Of a stretch of 64,000 nucleotides of DNA, positions 52,363 to 61,404 are shown one piece after another. Both the position numbers and the translations under genes were made by a program. A model generated the notes under the pieces. That model had not been told where the DNA came from. It saw only the letters and a program-made list of their open reading frames with translations, and did not search any database. The stretch lies in assembly GCA_024229395.1 (NCBI GenBank), contig JAAESM010000074.1, forward strand, positions 186,001 through 250,000, written 5' to 3'. Position 1 is the first letter of the stretch; each line of letters begins with the position of its first letter. This DNA is from Planctomycetota bacterium (GTDB lineage Bacteria; Planctomycetota; UBA1135).

Positions 52363-54033
52363 TTATTTTGCTCCTTTGCCGCAGTTTGAGGCAGCCCCAA
52401 GCGCCATAATTTCACCTGCATGAATCAAAGACTCCAAGGCAAACGCGCCTTCATCACAGGCGGCTCCGAGGGAATCGGTTATGCCATCGCTGAATCTTTT
52501 CTTGCCGAAGACGCCAAGGTCCACCTCCACCCACGGAGACTGCTCAAGGTCGGTATGGAATGCCCATTCAACCGCGCCCTGGCTGTCATCCACCAGCCGA
52601 GTATGCATCTCAGAGTTATCCCATTCGCAAGTCGAACTGGTCTTGATGGTGGCTTTACGAGAAATCAAAGCACCGGCATCCGCGTGAAGAAAAAATGGCG
52701 GCAAGGCGTCGCCGCTGTCAGCCAAGATCTTGAGGTCTTCCGCGAGCTGTAACTCGATGATGGTGTCGATTGGATCGCGATCCTGCGCCTCGACATTCAA
52801 GCTAAGAAGACCACCCTTCTTTTGAGACCAGATCAGCTTGCCATTCCTATTACGCAAGCTCGCGGACACGACGCGTTGATCGAATGCTGGCAGAACTAGA
52901 GCTCCATCCGGCCAATTGAGCACATGCAGCCAGATCTTGTCGCCGCGAGTTGTTGCGCCACCCCATGAGCCGGTTTCCCAAGGACCACCACGTGTGGCAT
53001 AGATGGTGTCGCCATTTTCTTTCATCCATTCACCCATCGACAGCAAGCGCTCAACCTGAAGGGGCTCAATACTGCCGTCGGGCATGGGGCCAATGTTGAA
53101 CAACAAGTTGCCGTCGCCAGAGGCACAACGCACCAAGGTTTGGATGCAGTCGCGCAATGACTTGGTTGGGTCATCCGGCTTCCACGCCCATTGATTCGCG
53201 ATCGTCATGCAAGTTTCCCATGGACGATCGCGTTGGAACATTCCAATCCTTTGTTCGGGCGTATCGAAGTCACCGGGATTGGAGCCATCTTGATAAGCAG
53301 TGCGTCCTTGACCGACGCGATTGTTGATGATCAGGTCGGGGTCCAACTCGCGCAAGAATCGGTAGAGATCAACGCCTCGTTCCTGACTCCATGCGGCTTC
53401 CCATTCGCCATCGAACCACAACACACCCGGGTCATGGCGCGTAACTAGTTCGGTCAACTGCGCCTTCATGTAGTCCACGTAACGATCCATGTTCGGCTCG
53501 ACGCCATCTGGCAAGGCCTCGCCGGCGCCACCGTAGGTCATGTTCTGTGGTGAGTAGTTCGGGTCATACCAATCCAACACCGAATAGTAAGTACAGAATC
53601 GCACACCATGCTTTTCACAAGCAGCAGCCAGTTCGGCAACGATATCTCTGCCGAAAGGACCGGACATGATGTCGTACTCCGTCACGGCGCTATCCCACAA
53701 CACGAAGCCGTCGTGATGCTTGGCCACCAGACATAGGTAACGCATACCGGCATCAGCAGTCAACTTCGCCCAGGCGTCGGCATCGAATGCGTGCGGATTC
53801 CACTCCTTATGCAGAGCATCGTAATCAGCCGCCGGAGTAATCGTGCCGCGCGACCAGCCGATCTCTTTGCCAGTCAAGCTCACCGGTCCCCAGTGAATAA
53901 ACATGCCGAAGCGCGCGTCCAAGAACCACTGCATCCGTTCTGCTCGCTGTGCTTCGGTCTCAGCATTCGGAGAAACGGCTTCAGGAGGGGTTTCAGACCC
54001 AATTGGGGGGTGAAAGCAAGCAGATGAGTACAA
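52363..54033 (-). CDS. GH29 alpha-L-fucosidase, C-terminus replaced
   Basis: 556 residues from TTG 54033. GH29 catalytic domain: RMQWFLDARFGMFIHWGPVS at the start, CLVAKHHDGFVLWDS, and the nucleophile Asp in GVLWFDGEWEAAW. Near residue 455 a discoidin-type domain begins (ISRKATIKTSSTCEWDNSE) but stops after SPWVEVDLG (about 52516). The last 50 codons are antisense to the first part of a dehydrogenase gene and are not homologous to fucosidases. No signal peptide was found, so cytoplasmic action on imported fucosides is inferred. The core enzyme may still work. Confidence 0.88.
   Translation of the reverse strand: MYSSACFHPPIGSETPPEAVSPNAETEAQRAERMQWFLDARFGMFIHWGPVSLTGKEIGWSRGTITPAADYDALHKEWNPHAFDADAWAKLTADAGMRYLCLVAKHHDGFVLWDSAVTEYDIMSGPFGRDIVAELAAACEKHGVRFCTYYSVLDWYDPNYSPQNMTYGGAGEALPDGVEPNMDRYVDYMKAQLTELVTRHDPGVLWFDGEWEAAWSQERGVDLYRFLRELDPDLIINNRVGQGRTAYQDGSNPGDFDTPEQRIGMFQRDRPWETCMTIANQWAWKPDDPTKSLRDCIQTLVRCASGDGNLLFNIGPMPDGSIEPLQVERLLSMGEWMKENGDTIYATRGGPWETGSWGGATTRGDKIWLHVLNWPDGALVLPAFDQRVVSASLRNRNGKLIWSQKKGGLLSLNVEAQDRDPIDTIIELQLAEDLKILADSGDALPPFFLHADAGALISRKATIKTSSTCEWDNSEMHTRLVDDSQGAVEWAFHTDLEQSPWVEVDLGVFGKKRFSDGITDSLGAACDEGAFALESLIHAGEIMALGAASNCGKGAK
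52420..52530 (+). pseudogene. 5' fragment of a short-chain dehydrogenase gene
   Basis: ATG 52420 opens MNQRLQGKRAFITGGSEGIG followed by YAIAESFLAEDAKVHL, the complete first beta-alpha-beta (TGxxxGxG) of an SDR enzyme. Homology then stops and the frame runs antisense through the fucosidase. The remaining 200 or more residues of the enzyme are absent. Fragment created by the junction at about 52516-52530. Confidence 0.8.
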
Positions 54034-54129
54034 ATGAAAGGAACATCAATCAATGGTCACCGAGGGCAATCTTGCACTTATCTTAGAATCCCTTCAGCGC
54101 TTTTTGGAGCAGCGGCGTAGGACATTCAG

Positions 54130-54735
54130 GTGAGCGAAAGACCCACACCTCCCACGGCGATCACACCCGACCTCATCCACGAGGCGGCGCGAGGAAAGCC
54201 AGAGGCTCAGGACCGTTGGTTCCGCGCGGATTATCCGTGTGTGTATCGATTGTGTTTGGGTTTCCTGGCCGACACCGTGGCAGCAGAGGATCTCGCTCAA
54301 GACGCCATGCTTCACTTACTCGATCGCCTTGACCGCTGGAACCCGACGCGCCCTTATGCGGCGTGGCGCAATACGGTGGTCTTGAACTTGTGCCGCGACA
54401 GTCATCGCAAGTCGAACGTGCGCAAGAAGGCCGAAGACAAGTTGAAGCTGTTCCCGGATGTGCAGCACTTGCCAGATCCGCAAGATGCCGCATCCGCTCG
54501 CGAAGTGCGCTCGGTGATTACCGCAGCACTCGCCCAACTCCCAGCGCGCGAACGCGAGGCTTTCGTACTGCGCGATTTGGAACAACAAAAAACGTCGGAA
54601 GTCGCCGACGTCATGGCAATCAATCCCGCCACCGTTCGTTCCCTACTCACTTTGGCCCGCCGACGTCTGCGCGGCATCCTCGGTCCGGCGCTGGATATGG
54701 ATGCGCGTCGATGCGCTGGAGGTTCTGATGTCTGA
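54130..54735 (+). CDS. ECF-family RNA polymerase sigma factor (second set)
   Basis: 201 residues from GTG 54130. Region 2: LCLGFLADTVAAEDLAQDAM and YAAWRNTVVLNLCRDSHRK. Region 4: LPAREREAFVLRDLEQQKTS then INPATVRSLLTLARRRLRG. It is divergent from the GH29 gene (96 bases between the starts) and overlaps its presumed anti-sigma gene by 8 bases. It likely controls its own operon; the fucosidase on the other side of the shared promoter region might be a target. Confidence 0.9.
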   Translation: MSERPTPPTAITPDLIHEAARGKPEAQDRWFRADYPCVYRLCLGFLADTVAAEDLAQDAMLHLLDRLDRWNPTRPYAAWRNTVVLNLCRDSHRKSNVRKKAEDKLKLFPDVQHLPDPQDAASAREVRSVITAALAQLPAREREAFVLRDLEQQKTSEVADVMAINPATVRSLLTLARRRLRGILGPALDMDARRCAGGSDV

Positions 54736-55231
54736 ACGTGATCCACTCGACTTGCTGCAGAATGCCTGGCAAACGATGCCCAGTGAAGACGCCACTCCTT
54801 CCTTGGAGGACTCGGACTCACTGACGCAGGACACCGTGACGTGGATGGCGGAAGCTTGGCAGCAGATGGAGATTCCCGCCGCGGAACTACCGAAACGCCA
54901 GCGCATCCTTTCCTGGCGCAGCTTGACCGTAATGGCAAGCGCGGCCGCTGCACTGCTGATCAGTGCACTGATCCTCCTGAATTGGTCAGACCAAGACGGC
55001 AAGGATCTCGAACCCAACCACGTCACCGTTAACGGCGTGGAACAAGACCAACCGGAGGTTCCTGTGGAGCCATCCGACCCAACAAACGGAGCAACGGCCC
55101 AACCGGACAAGACTGCAGCGCCCAAGCTGCTTGCCGCCACGCCTGAGCGCGTGGAGGTTCTGTCCGGCCGGGTTCGCCTGACCATGCTGACTCCTGGTCC
55201 TGCTTCGGATTCACAATCAACCGATTCCTAA
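54728..55231 (+). CDS. Probable membrane anti-sigma factor (second set)
   Basis: 167 residues from ATG 54728, overlapping the sigma stop by 8 bases (a nine-residue upstream extension is possible). Acidic cytoplasmic N-terminus (residues 1-65), one membrane helix (LTVMASAAAALLISALILL, about 72-90), then a Pro- and Thr-rich periplasmic tail. No zinc-binding motif. Assigned as anti-sigma from its position and topology. Confidence 0.65.
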   Translation: MSERDPLDLLQNAWQTMPSEDATPSLEDSDSLTQDTVTWMAEAWQQMEIPAAELPKRQRILSWRSLTVMASAAAALLISALILLNWSDQDGKDLEPNHVTVNGVEQDQPEVPVEPSDPTNGATAQPDKTAAPKLLAATPERVEVLSGRVRLTMLTPGPASDSQSTDS

Positions 55232-55234
55232 AAA

Positions 55235-56467
55235 ATGAGAACGACTCAACTCCTATTGGCGCTGTGCCTTTTCTTCGCACCGCTGGCCATGACCGCGCCC
55301 GCAAGTGCGCAAAACGACAATCCTCCGAACGTCGAGGCAGACTTCCTACTGAAGCGCATCCAATCCGAGCATGTGTTTATCGAAGAGCTGTACGACACGC
55401 TGGAGTCGATGTACGGACGCGAACTTGAGTTCGAAGATCGCATCGTCAATAACTTGGCTTTGCTCGAAGAGAGCGTGGTAATCTACGAGACTGCCGAACG
55501 TATGCAGCGCATCATGGATGCGGTCACGCAACTCGACATCGACTTACATGAGCAAAGTGTTGACCAACACGGAGAGGATGAAGAGGAGACTTCCATCGAC
55601 CCCTTCGAACTGGTGCTCGAGAGTTATATGCCGAAGTATCTCGACAGCACCGAGCTCTATCGGATCGCGACCGAGCTCTACAGTCGCGAGATCAAGGTCA
55701 ACGACGACTGGCATCAGAACTTGAGCCTGACCTCGAGCGGCTTGTTGATCCATGATGTCAGAGACCCAGCCTTGGACCTGCTTGCACGCCTGAAGGAATT
55801 AGATGAGAGCCAGGCTCCTAGTGGGCAAGGCGAGATCGTGGCAACTCAATACCAGCCACGTCATCTATCGGCTTACAGCTTGATGGAAGGGCTGTCACCT
55901 TTCCGGACTTCCGTACCTGACAGGCTTAATCCACGTTCGTCTACCGTCAACATCTCGGTCATGAACGAGCGCGGCATCTTGGTCATTCGCGACTACAAGG
56001 ATCGCGTGGCAGAGATTCTCACCACTCTCGAGGCTTTGGATCAACCGGCACCCCAGGTGATGGTGGTTTGCCAAGTGCTGCATGGCGTGCGCGGCGATGC
56101 CACCAGGCCAGCCGCGGATGATCTACAGGAACAACTGCGTGGCTTACTTCCTTATGAGAGTTACCACGTCGATTCCAACGGCATGCTGCGTGGCAGTGCC
56201 GTGTCCGGAACGAACATGGAAATCAAGATGCAGTCCAGCCAGCACGAGTATCGCTTGAAGATGAGCGTCGGTGCTTACGACGCCAAGACGGGTGCTTTGG
56301 ACTTGAGCCGCTGTGAACTCACCAAGTTCGATATGCAGCATGGTGACCAGCAGTTGTTCAACACGTCGGCAACCATCTACAAGGGTGAGTACGCAGTGCT
56401 TGGTGTCACTGGTGCTGAGCCGTTGTTCCTGGTGGTCCAACTACATCCGGTGAAAGGCAGCCACTAG
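55235..56467 (+). CDS. Exported secretin-N-like domain protein
   Basis: 410 residues with a signal peptide (LLLALCLFFAPLAMTAPASA). The first 150 residues are helical. Then IVATQYQPRHLSAYSLMEGL followed by VMNERGILVIRDYKDRVAEI and LTTLEALDQPAPQVMVVCQV matches the secretin_N (NolW) ring-forming fold of type II/III secretins. The pore-forming secretin domain is missing. It is 3 bases after the anti-sigma gene, so a third member of an ECF module, perhaps sensing the envelope as RseB does. The C-terminus overlaps the convergent gene by 4 bases. Confidence 0.6.
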   Translation: MRTTQLLLALCLFFAPLAMTAPASAQNDNPPNVEADFLLKRIQSEHVFIEELYDTLESMYGRELEFEDRIVNNLALLEESVVIYETAERMQRIMDAVTQLDIDLHEQSVDQHGEDEEETSIDPFELVLESYMPKYLDSTELYRIATELYSREIKVNDDWHQNLSLTSSGLLIHDVRDPALDLLARLKELDESQAPSGQGEIVATQYQPRHLSAYSLMEGLSPFRTSVPDRLNPRSSTVNISVMNERGILVIRDYKDRVAEILTTLEALDQPAPQVMVVCQVLHGVRGDATRPAADDLQEQLRGLLPYESYHVDSNGMLRGSAVSGTNMEIKMQSSQHEYRLKMSVGAYDAKTGALDLSRCELTKFDMQHGDQQLFNTSATIYKGEYAVLGVTGAEPLFLVVQLHPVKGSH

Positions 56468-58449
56468 TGCCCTTCTTCGGTGGCGTTGCCGTCGGCGTCG
56501 AACACATAGCCCATCTCGGCTAGGTTCACACGCTCGGCATCGTCGAACTCGCGCAAGCCGCGCTTCACCGCTTCATCCCGACGCTGTTCGGCATAAGCAA
56601 GGAGCGCGGCTTGTTGCTCTTTCAGCTCGGCGCTTCCGAGTAGGTTGTTCGGTTCCGCGACGCCATCGGCCATGCGGTAAAGCGCCACTGGGGTTAATGA
56701 TGATGCAGGTCCATCATTGGCTTGCCAATCGAGGATCAACTTGTATCCATCCAAATAGACGGCGAGTAGATCATCATGCGATGCGGCGTATGGAGTTTCC
56801 GCAACGTTTGGGTCGAGCAGGTTTCGCCCGGCACCAAATCGATCGGTCTTGAATCCTGCAGCGTTCAGCAAGGTCAGCGGAATGTCTTGGTTGGTCGGAC
56901 GCACGCGCAACTCCCCCGCCGTGATGCCAGGGCCGGCAATGAAGAACGGCACTTGGATGTTCGGCGCGAACAAGGTGTTGCCGTGAGTCATATGATCGTT
57001 CTCGGCAAAGTGTTCGCCATGATCGGAAGTGAACAGGATGACCGTGGGGCGACCACTCTGTTCCACGCGTGCGAAGATCTTGGCAAGCGCATCATCGACC
57101 ATCATGACTTCTTCGTGATAACGATCGCGCAGGATTTGCAAGGCCTCCGGTGCAGTGCTGTCGCCTTCACGTAAAGCGGTCAGGACTTCAAGGCACTGCA
57201 TGGTGGTGCCAGGTGTATAGGAGCTGTATCGCGACGGCATTGCGCGTTCGCCACCAAGCTTGCCGAGGAACTGCGGCGACGCTTTATAAGGTGCATGCGG
57301 ATCCATGAAGTGCAGGAAGAAGAAAAACGGCGTGGGCTCGCTGTAGAGATCCTCAAGATAGGCAAGCGACAACTCACGAACCGGGTCGGCCAAGATGGGA
57401 TCCTCGGCGACCAAGGTGCCACTGCCATGTAGACGACGCATGGTCAGACCAATCGACAGCTTCATCGACAACAGGTCTGGCAAAGGCATCGAGTACCACA
57501 CCATGCGTCGGCCGCTGAGGGCAACGCGTTTCGGTGAGACTTCTTGCACCGTGCGCGGCGCGACGTTGACCAAGACTTCGAAGCCGCGATCGAAGCCTGT
57601 GTAGGCATCCAGCAATCCGTTCGCTGCGGTTCCTACGCGTCGGTAGCCGGCTTGACCAAGGACCTCTGGCAAAGTGGTGGCGCCGTTGTCATCCAAGTGA
57701 CCGAGGTTGGTGTAAGCGCCATGTTGCAGCGGGCTTTCACCGAGCACCATGGTGATGTGGCTTGGCAAGGTCGACGGAGATGCAGCCAATGCGTAGTCCG
57801 ATCGCAAAGAGCGCGCACGCAACTCATCAAGGAATGGAGTCGGAACCTTGGGGTCGAGGATGGCATCGGCACGCAAGGTATCGATCGAGACCAGGAAGAT
57901 ATCGGGGCGACCGCTGGCATCGGTCTCTTGCTGGGCGTTGGTAGCCGGAATCTGCGGACGCGTGTCCACCGCATAACCTTGGTCGGCAATCATCTCGGTA
58001 CTGCTGACGCCGGCCAACAGAAGGACCAGGGCAGCCAAACCGCCGGAGCCGAAGACCCGGGCGAAACGTGGTGGTAATGCCGGCAACGGCGCGAACAGGA
58101 ACAACAGGGTGAGCGGCGCGCCGAACTCCAACAGTGCGCGCGGTCGATCGGTGATCGAGAACATCCATGCACCGAGCAAGCCACCTGCCGCAATACCAAG
58201 GCCAATCGAGAACCCTGCACGAGCCAGATCGCGTTGACGTTTGTGCGCCACGAACCAAGCGAGTGGGCCGAAACCGAAGAGTGCCGCGAGACAACCGCTA
58301 TAGACCAACAAGAACTTCAGGTCAAACAGCGCAAAACCCATGGTTACGGGGTAAGCGAAGGCATAGACCAAGCTGCCAATAGCAATGCCGGCAAGGGCAT
58401 TCCAGATCATGGCGGCTGTCGAGGGCTCAGGCTTTGCGTTCATCTTCAT
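56464..58449 (-). CDS. Membrane-anchored sulfatase-superfamily hydrolase
   Basis: 661 residues. About five hydrophobic helices cover residues 12-160, then an alkaline-phosphatase/sulfatase domain in the periplasm: DIFLVSIDTLRADAILDP (metal Asp), the nucleophile region ALAASPSTLPSHITMVLGE, HFMDPHAPYKASPQF, and VILFTSDHGEHFAENDHMTH. The formylglycine motif C/S-x-P-x-R of true sulfatases is absent; Ser or Thr near SPSTLPS would act instead, as in lipoteichoic acid synthase-like or phosphoethanolamine transferases. Substrate unknown. A short divergent interval separates it from the adaptor operon. Confidence 0.8.
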   Translation of the reverse strand: MKMNAKPEPSTAAMIWNALAGIAIGSLVYAFAYPVTMGFALFDLKFLLVYSGCLAALFGFGPLAWFVAHKRQRDLARAGFSIGLGIAAGGLLGAWMFSITDRPRALLEFGAPLTLLFLFAPLPALPPRFARVFGSGGLAALVLLLAGVSSTEMIADQGYAVDTRPQIPATNAQQETDASGRPDIFLVSIDTLRADAILDPKVPTPFLDELRARSLRSDYALAASPSTLPSHITMVLGESPLQHGAYTNLGHLDDNGATTLPEVLGQAGYRRVGTAANGLLDAYTGFDRGFEVLVNVAPRTVQEVSPKRVALSGRRMVWYSMPLPDLLSMKLSIGLTMRRLHGSGTLVAEDPILADPVRELSLAYLEDLYSEPTPFFFFLHFMDPHAPYKASPQFLGKLGGERAMPSRYSSYTPGTTMQCLEVLTALREGDSTAPEALQILRDRYHEEVMMVDDALAKIFARVEQSGRPTVILFTSDHGEHFAENDHMTHGNTLFAPNIQVPFFIAGPGITAGELRVRPTNQDIPLTLLNAAGFKTDRFGAGRNLLDPNVAETPYAASHDDLLAVYLDGYKLILDWQANDGPASSLTPVALYRMADGVAEPNNLLGSAELKEQQAALLAYAEQRRDEAVKRGLREFDDAERVNLAEMGYVFDADGNATEEGH

Positions 58450-58527
58450 GATTCTATCGGCAACTTTTGTTTATTCTGTGGCATGCATCTTCCTTCCGGT
58501 CGGCCACGATTTGACAGAGACCTATCC

Positions 58528-58977
58528 ATGGACGCGGATTCCGCAATGGAAGCAATCCAGAACAAGCTCTCCAGCCCGGGTTGTCCCTGCCGCGGTTTCG
58601 TAGCTGAGTTGCAGCACCATTTTGATTTGCGCGTGCATGAGAAGGACCAGCATTTGTGGTCGCCAACCCTAAGTGGATCAATTACCCCCACGGAGTGTGG
58701 TCGCTCCTCGCTGCATGGACTGGTCAGCCCCAACCCCAGCATCTGGACGGCAGTGGCCTTCTCCTATCTAGCCTGCTTCACTGGCCTGCTGTTCTTCATC
58801 ACCTTCGGCGTGGTCCAGCTGATGCTCGATCAACAAGCATGGGCATTTTTCGCATGTGGAAGCATACTATTGATTGCCGTCATCGTGCGGATCATCTCCC
58901 GGTTCGGCGAACGCCTAGCCGTAGAACAAATCGCGCTGCTCCGCGGCGTCCTCGACGAAATTTTCCCTACGCCATGA
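58528..58977 (+). CDS. Two-helix membrane protein of unknown function
   Basis: 149 residues from ATG 58528 (or 164 from ATG 58483, which would leave only 33 bases to the divergent gene). A cytoplasmic N-terminus has a CPC motif (SSPGCPCRGFVAELQHHF). Two membrane helices follow (AVAFSYLACFTGLLFFITFG and WAFFACGSILLIAVIVRII), then a short amphipathic end. ATGA overlap with the adaptor gene links the two. No family recognised. Confidence 0.6.
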   Translation: MDADSAMEAIQNKLSSPGCPCRGFVAELQHHFDLRVHEKDQHLWSPTLSGSITPTECGRSSLHGLVSPNPSIWTAVAFSYLACFTGLLFFITFGVVQLMLDQQAWAFFACGSILLIAVIVRIISRFGERLAVEQIALLRGVLDEIFPTP

Positions 58978-60206
58978 AAACGCTCAACGTCACACTCTGC
59001 GCCTTAGTCTTCGGCGCGCTCTCACCGATCCTTACTGCCCAAGATGAACACGCCGCCATTGTCGATGCGGATCCCGTCACGCAGGAGACCATCAACGGCA
59101 AGATTGCGCCAATGGAAGGCAAGCAGGTCGTTTTGGATTGGGCACGCTGGAACGGCAGAACCACTTTCATCGATTCGGCTTTGCACGGTTCGCGCATCGA
59201 GGAAGGCAATGTCATCGCGCGCTTTGACGCCAGCGATATCGAAGAGCGCCTGCACGATGCACAACGGCGCTTGCATGCGACCGGCATGCGCAATGAACTG
59301 GCCAAGATCCGCGCCGACATGGCTGAAGAAGCCGCTATGCGCCGACTACACGATGCTGAGATCGCACTAGAAGACGCTCATGAGGCACACCGCAACTGGG
59401 AAGAGTTCGAGCTCAACCAGCAGCGCAAGAGTGCCGAACTGAGTGCACAACGCTCCAAGGCAAACCTCGAAGATGCGGAAGACGAACTTGCGCAGCTGAA
59501 GGCCATGTACACCGAAGACGAGCTCACCGACGCCACTGAAGAGATCGTCCTGAAGCGCTCCATTCGCAATTTAGAGGCCATGCGCTTTGGTGCACGCCTC
59601 GCCGCAGCATCGCGCGAGTTCACTGCCAAGGTCCGTTGGCCACGCACCAGTCGTGACCTACGCATGGCCGTCGAACGCGCCGAGATCAGCTTGAACAACA
59701 TGCGCACCAACTTCGAGTTGGATGCCGTGGAGCGCAACATGGCCGCGAACGATCGCGAAGAGGCCTTCACCAAGCAAGAAATCGAAGTCGACGAGCTCGC
59801 TGCCGACATGGAAGCCTTCGTGGTACGCGCACCAGACACTGGTGTACTTCTTCACGGCGGTCTGCGTCAGTACCAAGCCGGCCAGAAGCCACCACGCTTC
59901 ACCGACTTCTCCGACGCCTACACCCATCGCGGCCTGTACACGATCTACAAGCATGGGAACCAAGGCGTGATCGTTCAGATCCCCGAGGATAAGTTCGGTT
60001 CGATTAATTTCGGCGCCCCGGTCACCGTAACCGCTGTGGCTTTGCCCGACGTCAGCACCACCGGCACGCTTCGGGTGGTACCGCCTCAAGCAACGGTCTA
60101 CTCCGACGTCGCCGCCAACATCATCCTTTGCTGGGTGGTCCTTGATGAGCCTATCACTGCACTGCTTCCTGGCCGAAGCGTGACGGTCAGCTACACCGTG
60201 AAGTAA
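58974..60206 (+). CDS. HlyD/RND-type periplasmic adaptor-like protein
   Basis: 410 residues from ATG 58974. Signal peptide (VTLCALVFGALSPILTA). A barrel-sandwich half (VLDWARWNGRTTFIDSALHG, then GSRIEEGNVIARFDASDIEE), a long coiled-coil hairpin (about residues 85-285, rich in Glu, Ala and Arg), the returning half (FVVRAPDTGVLLHGGLRQYQ) and a beta-barrel domain. This is the order of adaptor (membrane fusion) proteins, but no ABC or RND partner is next to it. Four-base overlap with the previous gene and one-base overlap (TAATG) with the next. Confidence 0.75.
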   Translation: MKTLNVTLCALVFGALSPILTAQDEHAAIVDADPVTQETINGKIAPMEGKQVVLDWARWNGRTTFIDSALHGSRIEEGNVIARFDASDIEERLHDAQRRLHATGMRNELAKIRADMAEEAAMRRLHDAEIALEDAHEAHRNWEEFELNQQRKSAELSAQRSKANLEDAEDELAQLKAMYTEDELTDATEEIVLKRSIRNLEAMRFGARLAAASREFTAKVRWPRTSRDLRMAVERAEISLNNMRTNFELDAVERNMAANDREEAFTKQEIEVDELAADMEAFVVRAPDTGVLLHGGLRQYQAGQKPPRFTDFSDAYTHRGLYTIYKHGNQGVIVQIPEDKFGSINFGAPVTVTAVALPDVSTTGTLRVVPPQATVYSDVAANIILCWVVLDEPITALLPGRSVTVSYTVK

Positions 60207-61390
60207 TGCGCTGCTTCTTTGTACTCGCGCTGCTGACGACGGCAGTCATGGCAACGCCACTTTCTGCCAGCCAAGAAGCGGAGCCGCGCGCACCGCACTT
60301 GCATCAATCCGGTGCCGACTTCCTTGAGGTCTCGAACGCCGAGGCCACCAAGGGTGGTGTGGCTTGGTTGCTCGCCAATCAGAATGAAGATGGCAGCTGG
60401 GGCAGTCACAAATCACCGCGTTGGTACGAGGTGATGTGCGACGTGCCTGGCGGCCACAATGCCTTCCGCGTTGCCACCACTGCCTTGTGCGTGATGGCGC
60501 TGATGGAAACCCCGCAACAAAGCGACGAGACCGTGGCTGCTGTCAGCCGTGGGGTCAACGCCTTGCTTGCGCAACATGAAGTCAAACGCCCGTCCATGCT
60601 GGAGCATTACAGCGTGTGGGCATTCGGCTTTGGCACCCAGGCACTGGCTGATTTCCGCGCGCGCTACCCCAAGGATGAACGCGCTGAGATCATTGACTTG
60701 GTGTGTGAACGCTTGATCGACAAGCTGTTGCTTTATCAGGCACTGGATGGCGGCTGGGGCTACTTGTCCTTGCAGGAATCCAAGACCTACAAGCCGTCGT
60801 TCACGTCGATGAGCTTCACCACGGCCACTTGCTTAATCGGTTTGGATCGTGCGCAGAAGAATGGCTTGAAACTCAACGAAGAGATGTTGCGTAAGGCACT
60901 CAACTCCTTGGAGCGTTGCGAGACCGGAGCCAAGGTCTACACCTATGGTGAGATCTGGCGCATGAGCCCGCATCGCAGCGTGAACAACGTCAAAGGCGCT
61001 GCTTGCCGCAATCCTGGCATCCTTGAAGCCCTGCGCCTATTTGGGCGTTTGGATACGGAAAAGGAAATGGGCCGCTACACGCAAGCATTGAATGAGTTGT
61101 TGATCGATCATCAACGTTTTCAGATCGCTGGTCTGCGCAGACCTGTTCCGCATGAATCGCATTGGGGCGTGTCCGGGTACTTCTACCTGTACGGGCACTA
61201 CTACGCCTCATTGATCCACGATCGCTTGCCGGAAAGCGAGCAACAGAAATACGGGCCGCTGTTGGAGAAGGCGGTGATGTATTGTCGCCAGCCTGATGGC
61301 AGCTTCTGGGATTACCCCCTCTACAGTTACCACAAGCCTTACGGCACTGCATTTGCAGTCTTGGTCCTGGCGCGCACGGCTCAAGACTAA
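60206..61390 (+). CDS. Exported terpenoid-cyclase/prenyltransferase-fold protein
   Basis: 394 residues with a signal peptide (CFFVLALLTTAVMATPLSA). Repeats of the alpha/alpha-barrel found in squalene-hopene cyclase and prenyltransferase beta subunits: GGVAWLLANQNEDGSWGSHK, ALDGGWGYLSLQESKTY and CRQPDGSFWDYPLY (QW-like motifs). No DxDD or DCTAE catalytic motif of cyclases was seen, so it may be a binding or structural version (pectate-lyase/A2M-toroid-like). Co-translated with the adaptor-like protein upstream. Confidence 0.7.
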   Translation: MRCFFVLALLTTAVMATPLSASQEAEPRAPHLHQSGADFLEVSNAEATKGGVAWLLANQNEDGSWGSHKSPRWYEVMCDVPGGHNAFRVATTALCVMALMETPQQSDETVAAVSRGVNALLAQHEVKRPSMLEHYSVWAFGFGTQALADFRARYPKDERAEIIDLVCERLIDKLLLYQALDGGWGYLSLQESKTYKPSFTSMSFTTATCLIGLDRAQKNGLKLNEEMLRKALNSLERCETGAKVYTYGEIWRMSPHRSVNNVKGAACRNPGILEALRLFGRLDTEKEMGRYTQALNELLIDHQRFQIAGLRRPVPHESHWGVSGYFYLYGHYYASLIHDRLPESEQQKYGPLLEKAVMYCRQPDGSFWDYPLYSYHKPYGTAFAVLVLARTAQD

Positions 61391-61404
61391 GTGCCTCTGG
61401 TTCC

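Noticed and set aside
56464-58449. Calling the membrane hydrolase a true sulfatase
   Set aside because: No C/S-x-P-x-R formylglycine motif at the nucleophile position.
60206-61390. Calling the alpha/alpha-barrel protein a squalene-hopene cyclase
   Set aside because: Exported, about 394 residues instead of 620-650, and no DxDD motif was seen.
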